From Strongylocentrotus purpuratus (Eukaryota > Echinodermata > Echinoidea > Camarodonta > Strongylocentrotidae), in assembly GCF_000002235.5 (NCBI RefSeq), contig NW_022145606.1, forward strand, positions 16,496,254 through 16,560,253: a stretch of DNA of 64,000 nt, read 5' to 3'. This document shows positions 31,419 to 42,818 of this stretch, in pieces. Under the pieces are notes generated by a model. The model saw only the letters and a list, made by a program, of their open reading frames with translations. It did no database searches and was not told where the DNA came from. Position numbers and translations under genes: made by a program. Position 1 is the first letter of the stretch, and each line of letters starts with the position of its first letter.

Positions 31419-32041
31419 ATTTCAAGTTGGGTGTTTAAGGCTGGTGTTAGTGTTTAATAAACACTAACACCAGCCTAAACATCGAAATGGAAATCAGCTG
31501 GTGTTAAGGCTTTGACCTCTCAATATCGTCAACTTCCGGTAGCTAGTGTTATCGATTATGAAAAATTGTCGTCTGCTGAACCGACCTTTGTGGCTGGTGT
31601 TAATATTTTACGTACCAATGTCCTATTCACTAACACTAGCCCCTAGGGATTAAGCAAATGTTGATTTCCAGTTCGGTGTTAGTGTTGTACCCGCACACAG
31701 TCAACGCAAGAACGATGCCAATTTATTGTCTGACGATCAAATAAAAATATGTGAATCAGGTAATTCACATATTCTTTTGTGTAAAATTAGTTATTTTATA
31801 AGACCAGAGAAATAGGTGTAAATTTATTCTGTACTTTTCATGATATCTTTAGTTTTTATGTACTATTTTTAAGTCATCGTCGTGAAATCAAGTATGTGGT
31901 GACGTCACGGCTGGTGTTAAGCTATCGATTTTGATATCGGTATCGGACTCTTAATTTCATCAGCAAATTTTCCGCTCGATTTAAGAGCTCTTGACTGCTC
32001 TAAACACTAACACTAACACTAACACCAAACTTGAAATCACT
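31419..32041. mobile_element. Foldback MITE with CACTAACACCAG repeats
   Basis: Ends GAGTGATTTCAAGTTGG / CTTGAAATCACTC. A nearly perfect hairpin of about 18 bp, GGCTGGTGTTAGTGTTTA and its complement, lies near the left end, and (AACACT)n near the right. GGCTGGTGTTA motifs recur through the interior in both orientations. Confidence 0.8.
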
Positions 32042-32084
32042 CATTGTCTGTATGAAGCGGGAAGGATATTAACGGATGGTACTT

Positions 32085-32790
32085 TGGCTTACCAGATTCC
32101 ACCATTTCTCCACTCCTACGTATTCAGAACATGGCAGCCCGTCTCATTACCAAAACCAGAAAATATGAACCAATAACTCCTATTCTTAGATCTCTTCATT
32201 GGCTACCTATTTTAACTCGCATTCAATTTAAGATTCTTTTGTTAGTATTCAAAATTAAACATGGTTATGCTCCATCATATTTAAACGACCTTCTCAAACC
32301 TATTGTTCCATCACGTTCATTACGGTCAACTACACGTGCTAATTTCCAATACGCCCCTGGTCCCCGAACAAATACCCGTTACGGAGATCGTACTTTTGCC
32401 ATTGCAGCCCCTAAATTATGGAACAGTTTACCTATTATTAATCGTCAATCCCCATCTGTAGAGTCTAATAAGGCAAGGCCCCCGGTCCCCGAACAAATAC
32501 CCGTTACGGAGATCGTACTTTTGCCATTGCAGCCCCTAAATTATGGAACAGTTTACCTATTATTATTCGTCAATCCCCATCTGTAGAGTCTTTTAAGGCA
32601 AGTTTGAAGTATTTTTTGTTTACCGGTAATAGTAGTTGATAGGGCAGTTATAATTATCTATGATGTTATTATTAGAATTATGTATTATTATTGCTGTATG
32701 TTTATTTTACGTTGTACCTAATTACTTGTATGTTAAGCGCTTAGAAACATTGTATTAAGCGCTTTATAAATGTAATTTATTATTATTATT
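32085..32790 (+). mobile_element. LINE 3' end (RT C-terminal region) with internal duplication
   Basis: The frame encodes MAARLITKTRKYEPITPILR, LHWLPILTRIQFKILLLVFK, APSYLNDLL and KLWNSLP, the typical C-terminus of CR1/L2-type non-LTR ORF2. A segment of about 120 bp (about 32355-32470) is repeated directly at 32483-32595, shifting the frame. A 3' UTR with AAGCGCTTTATAAATG and an (ATT)n tail ends at 32790. It is 5'-truncated, as is usual for LINEs, and inactive. Confidence 0.88.
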
Positions 32791-32957
32791 ATTATTAACA
32801 AACATGTTTCTATTTGGTCCTACTGTTCTTCCCAGCTGTAGGAGCTAGAGCAAATATGCTATATACGAATATGTATGTTTTCATGTCTTTGATTTTTTTT
32901 ATTATCATGTGAAAGTTTTCAATGTATCATGCTCATCAGTCACTTTCAAAGTGATTA

Positions 32958-33110
32958 CAGGGGTGTTTCACAAAACTTGTCATCAGTCACAAATGACAGT
33001 CGTTGTTATAAGCTACTGAAATCCTTGCTTCTGATTGGGTATCAGCAGATTTGTCACTGATTTTTGTCATTTGTCATTGTTAAAAGCCTTTTGAAACGGG
33101 TCCCATTGGT
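32958..33110. mobile_element. Short MITE, GGGTGTTTCACAAAACTTGT
   Basis: Inverted pairs GTGTTTCACAAAA / TTTTGAAACGGG, and AGTCACAAATGACA / TGTCATTTGTCATTG. The end resembles the family at 21267. Confidence 0.65.
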
Positions 33111-33160
33111 AGAAGCAAACATGCAGGGTTTTGTGTTATCATTTTCTTCACACTCCTTTA

Positions 33161-33664
33161 AAGGTATTACAAAGTTTTGGTATTTTTTGAAAATTGGCTG
33201 GATAGTGATTCTTTACAATGTTGATATATTTGGATGCCCCTATGGATGTATTATAAGCCCTAAAAAAATTGTACCCTAAAACACTTCTGCTTTCAAGAAA
33301 AATTGAATATAAAAATTTACCGGTGCTCCCGGTAAATTTTGATACATTTCAAATAGCGCCTACGGCCATACGATGGTAGCTGCGACCATGAAAATCTCAG
33401 AATATGCAGTTGTGATATATATATATTCTAAATGGTAATAGCAAAGTGGTCGATTTTAGTCAAATAACATTGTTTTATAGCTAAATCAATATCTTGACCT
33501 TGAGAGGGAGCTATACAACAAAGAGTTTATTATTTACAATTTCATCTCTTTACACCCGATTTCAACCGTGACAACGATCACTGAATATTGTAGGATCGCA
33601 TATGCTTCCAATATGTTCATTTGAACCAAATTCATGACCCCATACCAAAACTATGTATTACCTT
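33161..33664. mobile_element. MITE AAGGTATTACAAAGTTTTGG, copy 2 (inverted)
   Basis: Inverted relative to 20401-20904 and of the same length (504 bp), with TA at 33159-33160 and 33665-33666. It carries the same internal ACCGG hairpin. Confidence 0.88.
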
Positions 33665-33840
33665 TAACCTATTGAATGCCAACCAGGGAAAGAAGTCTTG
33701 TTTTTATACATTCTAGTTCTACCTATCCACAAATAATTTATTTCGGGTGATCAGGTGTACAGAAGAGATGTAGCAATTTTAACCCTCACACAAAAGTTGT
33801 ATGTGTGTGAGAGTAATTTGAGCAATATATGAAGAGCTTG

Positions 33841-34570
33841 ATTCCAAAAGGAGCTAAATCCATATTTTATCAAAATGGAGTTATTTGTCTTAAAATAATG
33901 ATTTCCAACATGGGGACAAAATGCACTATATCACATTCGAAAATTTCACCAGGAAGTATGAAAAAATGTAGGTACAATATCATGTTTCATTCCAAAAGGA
34001 GCTAAATCCATTTTGGGTATACTTCTGAGTAAATCACCTTTTTTATTTCTCCCCTTTCCATTTAGCAATGTACCTTCATGTTATATATGTTAAAGGTGTC
34101 GCCCTGGACCAATAATATATGATAAGAAAAAAAATCTTCCAGTTATTTCTGATTTTTACTAAATTTTTAGATTTTGTGGATTTAGCTCCTTTTGGAATGA
34201 AAATGTGATATGTTGTTTACTTTCTTTTCAATTTTTTTTTTTTATTTGTGATTTTACTATTATTATTTAAAAGGAAATGTTTGCTACTCAATTTGAATAA
34301 ATTTCAGTGACTTTATTGAGGAAATATGAAATTTTCCAGGTACAATATCGTGTTTCATTCCAAAAGGAGCTAAATCCACGAAAAAAAACTCTAAAAAATT
34401 AGTAAAAATCCGGAAAACCTGGTTGATATCATATATTATTGGTCCAGGGTGACACCTTTAAAATATATAACAACATTAAGGTCCATGGCTAAAGGGAAAG
34501 TGGAGAAATAAAAAAGGCGATTTACTCAGAAGTACCCAAAGTGGATTTAGCTCCTTTTGGAATGAAACTC
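33841..34570. repeat. Inverted pair of ATTCCAAAAGGAGCTAAATC elements
   Basis: ATTCCAAAAGGAGCTAAATC or its complement occurs at about 33850, 33991, 34180, 34357 and 34547. The unit 33985-34205 and the unit 34349-34570 are reverse complements of each other. Each has its own inverted ends, so this is a head-to-head pair of about 220-bp MITEs. Confidence 0.85.
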
Positions 34571-35150
34571 TTCATATGTTCTGTAGACATAAATTGAAAA
34601 TAAGTCTTACTTACATTAAATGCTGCATTTTGTTCCTGTATCTAAAATTGGAATATTTCAGCAATCTCTTTGGAATACAGGTGCATGCCTACCCAAAAAG
34701 AAGAGTTGAGGGATGATTTCAAGGCGATTACATGTGTTGCCACTCTGTTATCTACAAAAATATGACTGATGTAATAAAAAATATAAATAATGAGCTTTGT
34801 GTAATATGTAAAATGGATTTTCCCCATTTTTTGAAATCAAGTGAAGTGAAAGAAACAAAGACGAGAAAGTGAGGGATGGGCCAAAGAGAGGAAACAGACA
34901 CGAAAGCTCCCCTTGCACACGAGAAAGAAAACAAGGTCATTAAAAGGGATTAAGCGACAAATAATGATTGTGATTCAAATTGATGCAAATAGTTTTGAAT
35001 ACGCATTGCTATTCACCAGAATCTTCTTTGTAAAAAAAAAAAGAAGAAAAAAAAGGCCGATTAACTTGATTGAAAAAGCAGAGCATAACTCTATTGATGA
35101 TAAATAATTACTGTTTTTTCCATTAAAGTGGAGCGTCTGGCAAACACCAC
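34571..35150. other. No recognised gene
   Basis: AT-rich with A-runs near 35030. Short frames lack family features. Confidence 0.5.
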
Positions 35151-35156
35151 CACCAC

Positions 35157-35353
35157 TTAAAGCCCCACTGCACTACTTGTAGTTACTTGTGCCCTCTATA
35201 TATATATATAACAAACAACGCCTAATCGGTGACCATTGGTCCCCCATGATCCCATTTTTCTTATGTTAATTGAGAGCTGAGTTGATGAGATAACCACCTG
35301 TCCAGTGACATTGCAGGGCGGTATAATCCCTCCTGTAAACTAGTACAGATAAG
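35157..35353. mobile_element. MITE family D, copy 3 (inverted)
   Basis: AAAGCCCCACTGCACTACTT at the left and ACTAGTACAG at the right. The interior is the complement of the other copies. Confidence 0.8.
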
Positions 35354-35554
35354 CTTAAAATGTATTCATGACAGGCGGATTCTTTATGCTCAGAGGAAAG
35401 CATTCTACGCCATTTATAAAGCATATACAGAAGCCCTAGAAGCACTTCTAAGTTGAAGAATTTAGCAAGATTTACTCGCCTTATTATGTTGAAATTTAAT
35501 CAAAAACAGAGAAAGAAGATAGAAACAGAAAAGAGGTTATTAGAGAAAGAGACA

Positions 35555-35557
35555 AAC

Positions 35558-35591
<34 letters not shown>

Positions 35592-35600
35592 TTGGGGGAA
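35555..35600. repeat. (AG)n microsatellite
   Basis: GA dinucleotide run inside a purine-rich stretch that extends to about 35700. Confidence 0.85.
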
Positions 35601-35848
35601 GCTAATAGAGAATGAAGACAGAAGAGGGGTAAAGAACGAGAGGATGATGGAGAAAGATAGCGAGAACAAATTGATAAAAAAAGAGAGAAGAGGAAGATAA
35701 ATTAAGATGGAGAAGTCAAGAAAGTGATCACATGACAGGTGAAAAGGCTTAATGCTGAGATTTTACAGGATAACGAATCTAGGGGATTCCAGGTAATGGT
35801 TACTACCTTCATGAATTAGGCCCCCCCCCCCCCCAAAAAAAAAAAAAA

Positions 35849-36152
35849 CATGTTTAGCGTCCTGTTTTTTGGAAAAATAGGAAGGAGTCCCTTTTTTTTT
35901 TTCTTTCTTTCAAAATGGCCGCTCAAAATGGCCGCTCGGTACATTTTCCCTGAAAGTCGGGCTATTTTTCAAGATGGCCGCCGAAATTTTTTTAATAATT
36001 TTTTTAAAATCAGAAATAGATCCATTTTTGCAGTGTTTTTCCTGTTTTTTTTCTTTAAAAAAAAAAATCTAAAAAAAAAAAAATCTAAAAAAAAATCAAA
36101 ACAAAAAAATAGGAGGCGGCCCCCAAGAAGGAAGCGGGCGGGGACGCTAAAC
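35849..36152. mobile_element. MITE, TIR ACATGTTTAGCGTCC
   Basis: Ends ACATGTTTAGCGTCC / GGACGCTAAACATGT. AAAATGGCCGCTC is repeated inside, with A/T homopolymer tracts. The frame across it is a composition artefact. Confidence 0.85.
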
Positions 36153-36254
36153 ATGTATATTTGTTTACATGGCCTTATGTGACTTTGATTTGCTTCACAT
36201 CATATTCAGGAGCTACATGTGAATATGCATTTTAAAAAGAGGGTACCATGACAA

Positions 36255-36420
36255 CAATGTCGCTCTCTCTCTCTCATCATCTGCCTCCGCTCTCCTGTAT
36301 CTTTCTCTTTCTATCCGTCTCTCTCTCTCTTCTCTTTCTGTTTCTCTTTCTCTCTCTCCCACTGTCTTCTCTATATTTCTGTCTGTTTCTCTCTCTTATA
36401 TCTCTCCGTCTCTCCCACTC
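36255..36420. repeat. CT-rich tract
   Basis: (CT)n with TTTCTCTTTC interruptions. Ser/Leu-rich frames are artefacts. Confidence 0.85.
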
Positions 36421-37539
36421 TTTTACATTCATGTACATGTATTTTCAATCCCTTTACCTGTATCTGTATTTGAAGTCATACCCTATTCATAAATCTCCCA
36501 CACTATGTACCTCATTAATTTCTAATCCATGTTCAAACCATGCTCATGAAAAGAACAAACAGTAATATTTTGAGAACAAATGAATGAGACATATTCCGAA
36601 AATAGCGAAACAGTACAAATAGTTTATTTACAAACATATCCACATTTCTACAATATAAAATCAACCAAGATAAAACCTAAATCTAATGGCACTTTACTAT
36701 CAATGCATGGAAGACCCTGTCCCTTATTCAATGGTAACTATTGTCCAACTCACTACTCTTGTATAAGTCTAAGGCCACTTTTATTGAAAAGGCAGTTATT
36801 TTCTTCTTCAAATTTTGTATCGAACGCAGTTAACCTTTACCAATCAGACACAAAGTAATTTCATTTTTCAAATTGAATCTCACTATCAATGACAACCTGA
36901 TATCAAGTTAAATGTTTGATACTATTTGTTTAACGTGTAAGGGTGGTGAATCCCCTCTATATGGGACCTTCATTCTAAACTTTCAACGTCCTATTAGAGG
37001 GATAGGATAGACTAGGGTCAAACAAACGACCATTGATCAGAAATAGCACCACAAACTGTACCCTTCTCAGAATAGTACACTGTACTTACTACCAAATTCC
37101 TCTACTTCTATCTAACTAATTATTCTGAAGAATCTGCTAGCATCCTACATACTACCATAAATGTACTGTCATTCTTTAATCGTAGACTTTTCTATAATAC
37201 ATTATAAAAGTATATTCTCGTTGTTCTCATTTATATCCGTATCTACAACATATAGGTAACTACAGCTAAGCTTCTAGCTACAAACATACAATCTTGTATT
37301 TTCATGTTTCCATAACTCTTTGAACCTATAAAATATATTTTGTAATGAGCAACTAGATGGAGTATAGAAATAAGGCATTGTAGACAATCCCCCCCCCCCC
37401 TAATAATCTAAAAGGCCATTTCATAATGTAACCAAATTTATACTTGACACAAATTATTTCAATTACCCGTTTGCAAATAATTGTATATCAATACCGTAGT
37501 CAGAATGCAAATTGTAAAAACATTGTTTTACCCGTTGTT

Positions 37540-37730
37540 AGGTAGGGCAAGCCATAATGTTTGTCCTACCTAGCACCAACAAATGTATGCAATTTGAATT
37601 CTGACTATCGGGATATGTAACAGGTGAATGAAATAATTCATATTCTGGCACTGCAAAAAGGCATACATGCATAAATATGATTACATTACAAAAATAGTCC
37701 GTTAAAGCAGTTGCAGCATTACAATTGTTC
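37540..37730 (+). repeat. Diverged direct repeat, copy 1 (copy 2 at 39515-39690)
   Basis: Both contain ATAATGTTTGTCCTACCTAG, then CATTCTGACTAT or AATTCTGACTAT, AACAGGTGAATGAAAT and TTGATTACATT-like blocks in the same order. The divergence indicates an old duplication. Confidence 0.8.
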
Positions 37731-39514
37731 TGAACATGGCCCCCAATCAAAATTAAGAGGCTACTATCGGCAGATCTTGCATGAATGTTGTATGAATCGG
37801 CATCATGGCAAAATGGTTTTTAAGGCAAGTATTGCCATAATGTAAAAATATCAACAGGATAAATATAAATGGCAAGAAGAAAACAAATATGAAAACAGAA
37901 AGAAAAATCCCTGCAACCTTATTATTGAACACAACATATAATAGCAAGAAACTGACTCCATTCATACACACACTTCAATAACATACGTGTACCGGTACTT
38001 TTATCAGGGGTGATAGTGAGCACTAAAAAAAAATAGGTTGTTTGTTTTCCACTCAACCACGCCCCCCTTAAGTAAAAAAAAGAGAAGAGGATACTCTGGA
38101 AAAAATGGCATCTAACAACATTCCCCACTTTCGTGTAAGAATATTGGGAAAAAATAGGGCAAAATAGGAAAGAATAGAGAAGATAAGGGGGAAATCAAGA
38201 AAATCAGGATATAATAGGGAGAAAAAAAATATCTGGTAAAAAAAAAAAAAAAAAAAATCCAGATTTTTTTTTTTTTTTTTTTAATCGGGAAGAAGAAAAA
38301 AATTGGGAAATTTTTTTAAAAATCGGGAAATCGATTTAAATCGGGTTTTTATCAGGCCTGTTTTACATAATTGTTTGTTTGTATGTTTGTTTGCTTGTTT
38401 TAAGAATGATCGGCTTGTGTATAATGCAGCAAATTAATACTGTTTAGGAAACAAAACATACATTTTTGCATAGCATACATAAAATATCTGACTAAACATA
38501 ACAAGACTATACATGTACATTGATTCGCTACATGTACTCATTAATTGGGTACTCAAAGAACTATTTTTTACCCTTATCTCTTCAAAATAAACATTTAACT
38601 AGATTAATCAATTAACATTAGCTTGATAAACAAACAATACCAATCTAATGAGGAAATACTGTCTCTTGGACTTGGATATAAAATGATAGGAATCTTGGAT
38701 TTGCATCCCAAAGGTCCATGTATATTAAGAAAACAAATTGACTTTAGAACCTGTTACACCACCGTTAACAATGAACCTACAGGGGACATTATTTTTGTCG
38801 TTCTTAAAGGAACAGAAACAATCACCATAATTAGGATTTCAACAACTCTTACAGGAGTGAAAGAGGTAATGATAAATAACCAATTTGAAGATGTTTAAGT
38901 AAAGCCTCGGTCACAAATGCCATTATGAACTGCTACAAACGCCGTACGAACGATTTTCAGACAATGGAAATTCGGGAAGACAATGGAAAAACAGGGAGAT
39001 ACGAACCTTTGTGAGCACTTTAAGGACTTGAGTCTTTCAATTATTTCATTCTCTAGCCAAACAAATACATGATCATACCAAGTACTATATTCCAAAACTG
39101 TTCCACTTCAAATAAATGTTTTTCGTGGAATGTTTTATTTTGCTTCTTCCCTATGTACAAAATATTCAATTTCTAAACCAGAAATACTGTGTCCCCTCAT
39201 GATTCAAAACCAGCAAAGGCCATAACAAGAGGGACAATGATTTGATCACTCAATTCGTTTCATAAAATTCACATTTTCTTCTACATGAATATCTCTCTGC
39301 ACAATATAGAAATCTCCTTCATTGCATGTTTCACTTTTGCATCATTCATGTAATTCATAGAGATGTATACATAGACATAAAATACATAGCACCAATTCAA
39401 ATTGTAAAGAAAACATGTATAATTCTATAATGTTGTAAGATGCTCAGAAATATTGAAGACAATTAATGATAAAGAAAATTGAGCACAGGGGAATAGGGTA
39501 TAACAATCAAATAA

Positions 39515-39690
39515 TGTTTGTCCTACCTAGCAACAATTAATGTATGAAATTAACATTCTGACTATTGAAATACAATTATTCTCAACAGGTGAATGAAATG
39601 ACTTATAACATGGCACTCAACAAAAATGTAAGCATCAAATTTGATTACATTTCCAAAATGGTCTATTTAAGTAGACCATTGGCCAATGAC
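39515..39690 (+). repeat. Diverged direct repeat, copy 2
   Basis: Partner of 37540-37730, about 2 kb apart and in the same orientation. No coding frame. Confidence 0.8.
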
Positions 39691-39876
39691 CTTCATACAG
39701 AAACCATGTGTCCAATTGGCATTGTGTTTACAAATAATTAAAAAAAAGAAAAATCATGTTAGTGTTGAACCCAAACAAGAAATTCTAGGGATTTATTGTC
39801 CTGTTGATATGGTTCTACTTCTTTGCAATCATTTAAAAAGAAAACAAAATTGTGCATTCTGTGTTCCCGACACACG

Positions 39877-40281
39877 TTGACCCATCTCTACATTTCGCTA
39901 AGCTATGTGTACCTCGTAAATAAAATACAGTCAAACCTGTCTATAGCAACCGCCCAAGGGAAAGAAAAAATGTGGTCTTTGTAGACAGGTTCCTTTAGTA
40001 CATGTTTCAATAAGAAACCTTTTTCAAGGGAGACAAAAAATGTGGTCTTTGTAGACAGGTTCCTTTAGTACATGTTTCAATAAGAAACCTTTTTCAAGGG
40101 AGACAAAAAATGTGGTCTTTGTAGACAGGTTCCTTCAGTATATGTTTCAATGAGAAACCATTTTCAAGGGAAACAAAAAATGTGGTCTTTGTAGACAGGT
40201 GGTGACTAAAGCAGGTTTGACAGTAATTTATGCATGTTGACCCATCCCTTCATTTTGCTAAGCTATGTGTGTCTAGTAAAT
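39877..40281. repeat. ~80-bp tandem array between 45-bp direct repeats
   Basis: GTGGTCTTTGTAGACAGGTT units repeat about every 80 bp from 39970 to 40200, between ACAGTCAAACCTG and CAGGTTTGACAGT inverted ends. Outside these, TTGACCCATC...GCTAAGCTATGTGT occurs on both sides (39877-39921 and 40238-40281). Confidence 0.85.
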
Positions 40282-40289
40282 CAGCTATT

Positions 40290-40493
40290 TTACGCATGTT
40301 GCTGTTTATATTCTTTTTCGTATAGCAGGTTTAGGTGGTCGGCTGCTCCAAAGAATTCAATTTCTCTAAATCGGGGGTCGAGGGTGTACCACATGGCGAG
40401 GGCACAGCGACGCCCATGGATCACCCCTCGCACACCGTGCAGATTCTCCTCTCCGGCTGAGAAGCCGACAAGGCGTCCGCACTTTGGATTCAC
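40290..40493 (-). CDS. P3H: P3H last exon (distal His and Arg) and stop
   Basis: Acceptor CCAGGCTCAG. It encodes VNPKCGRLVGFSAGEENLHG and on, then GRRCALAMWYTLDPRFREIE, and ends EKEYKQQHA with TAA at 40290-40292. Vertebrate P3Hs end in KDEL or REEL; none is seen here and no good donor follows. Confidence 0.9.
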   Translation of the reverse strand: MNPKCGRLVGFSAGEENLHGVRGVIHGRRCALAMWYTLDPRFREIEFFGAADHLNLLYEKEYKQQHA

Positions 40494-42447
40494 CTGAGCC
40501 TGGAGGAGGACAAAGAGAGGGAGATAATAATAATAATAGATCACGTTTATTGTTTATTGCAAATGTAGATTAACGTCTTGCCAAAGGACATCAGTGCCGC
40601 GCGGCGGGACTCAAACCCCGTAGTTTGTGATCACATTTAAAACGCGCCTAATACTTAGTTTCTAGGCGCAGTATACATTATTACCTCTGTCGTCAGATTC
40701 AGGCTTACCCGCACACAGTGTATGCACATTCACCACTCCCTGGGGAGCATTCCGGCCAGGCGCCATTTTACAAGCGCACACTTGCACATCTAACCCCCCG
40801 TAGAGGTGTCGTGGTCGAGTGGATACGTCGCCGGACTGTCAATCACAAGGTCCACGGTTCGAGTCCCACCGCTGCATTTATGTCCTTTGGCAAGACATTG
40901 ATCTTCATTTGCCACACTCAACCCAGGTGATGTAAATGGGCAACTGGCAGGAATTAATTCCTTGAAATGCTAGAGCGCCGCATGGCAGCACAGCTAAAGC
41001 CAGGGTAATAATTGGGGCAGCGCCAGGAGCGTCACAACGTGATGGACATGTGTGCTATATAAGAAGCCACCATTATTATTATTATTAACTTTCGCATCAT
41101 ACCGATACCCATTTAACACCTGGGTGGAGAGTGGCAAAATTATGTAGATTAACGTTTTAATGATTTATCTCCTGATTATTGCAGCTCAACTTAAAACAAA
41201 TATCTTCTATATTGCAAGAAATGAATTAAGAAACGGGATTGCCGATTTCATGAGAAATCGTCATCAGTAGAATGAAACAATATTTGGAGAAGTATCATGA
41301 GATTTTTTCAGAAAAAAATGTCAAACAATAAGAAAGCTGTATATTTCTGACAAGTGGATTACTGTGACTTTTACACCATAGTTATCCATGTGTTATATCA
41401 CACCTAATGATAGCATAAGCAATGCAAGCTATAATATATTTAGAAATTTGAGCTTTCAAAAACTCAAAATAGTATCTTCGTCTGATTTTCCCAAACTTCC
41501 AATCAAACCCTTCATCATCTACTACTCTACTTTTAAACTTTCAAAAAACTCAAAATAGTATCTTTGTCTGAATTTTTCAAAATTGTCACCCCAACCCTAC
41601 ATCATCTACTACTGTAAACGCTGTTATTTTCCCGCAATTAATTTTTTGTGCTGAGCGACCCCAAAACATATTCGCTGGTTCTTAAATTCGCGTTGCACCA
41701 AATTCAGCACGTTCAGAACACGCATAAGAAGTCATGTTTATAATTTCACAGGTTCTAAAATTTGCGGACACCGACTTTAGCTCGAAATCCGTGAAAATAA
41801 ATGTACCGCGAATATTTCCACGTTTACAGTACTCTACCTGTGCTGTATTATTGTAGTGAGCGAAGATGAACTCTCCGCCTTCAAAGTCCTGATTGAGGTA
41901 AAGTATTGCGCTCCAGTCCCGCCAGACGAACGCTGGGAGTCGCTTGTGGCACACCCCTTTGTGGTCTAACTGACAGTTGTCAGCGTGGATGGGGTGGCTG
42001 AGGTCTCGACGTTTGAGGGAAGAATCTAGGAGAAGGGGTCGGAGAGGAGGAAAATAAATTGTGTGAGATGAAGGATCTTCATGATAGATGTACTTCATGA
42101 AGGACATTCATTTTGCCACCTGACAATATTGTAACTACAACCATCATATCATTCTTTGTTTTCATCGTAATCACCGTTTTTATCATCAATGAACTAAGGA
42201 CGATGTATTATGAATGAAATAAATAACTGATCAATACTATTTTTTATTTTGCTACTCAAATCATTGTCATTAATAACATCTCTATCACATAAATACTTAT
42301 CATCATTAATAGTATTTATCTTCAGCACTATCATAATTGAATTTAATCATCATCATAATTATCACTATCACCATCATTGTCATCAATTTCATCATCATCA
42401 TTATCATCATCATCATCATCATCATCATCATTATCATCTTCTTCATC

Positions 42448-42487
<40 letters not shown>

Positions 42488-42489
42488 AT

Positions 42490-42525
<36 letters not shown>

Positions 42526-42575
42526 TTCTTCATCTTCATCATCTTCATCATCATCATCATCATCATCACCACCAT

Positions 42576-42607
<32 letters not shown>

Positions 42608-42786
42608 TCATCATCACCACCACCACCACCACCACCACCACCATCACCATCATCACCGTCACCACAAACACCACCACCACCACCATCATCATCACCATCA
42701 TCCTCACCACCACCACCACCATCCCTATCATCATCACCACCATCATCATCATCATCATCATCCTCACCACCACCACCGCCACCACC

Positions 42787-42818
<32 letters not shown>

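Larger units (their letters stand above)
36560..40230 (-). other. Probable 3' flank or UTR side of the P3H gene
   Basis: AT-rich, few TEs for this window and no coding signal on either strand. TTTATT (AATAAA on the - strand) near 36626 and elsewhere could end a long UTR. It holds a diverged direct repeat (37540-37730 and 39515-39690), A/T tracts at 38229-38283 and an 80-bp array at 39930-40228. UTR status is inference from position only. Confidence 0.35.
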
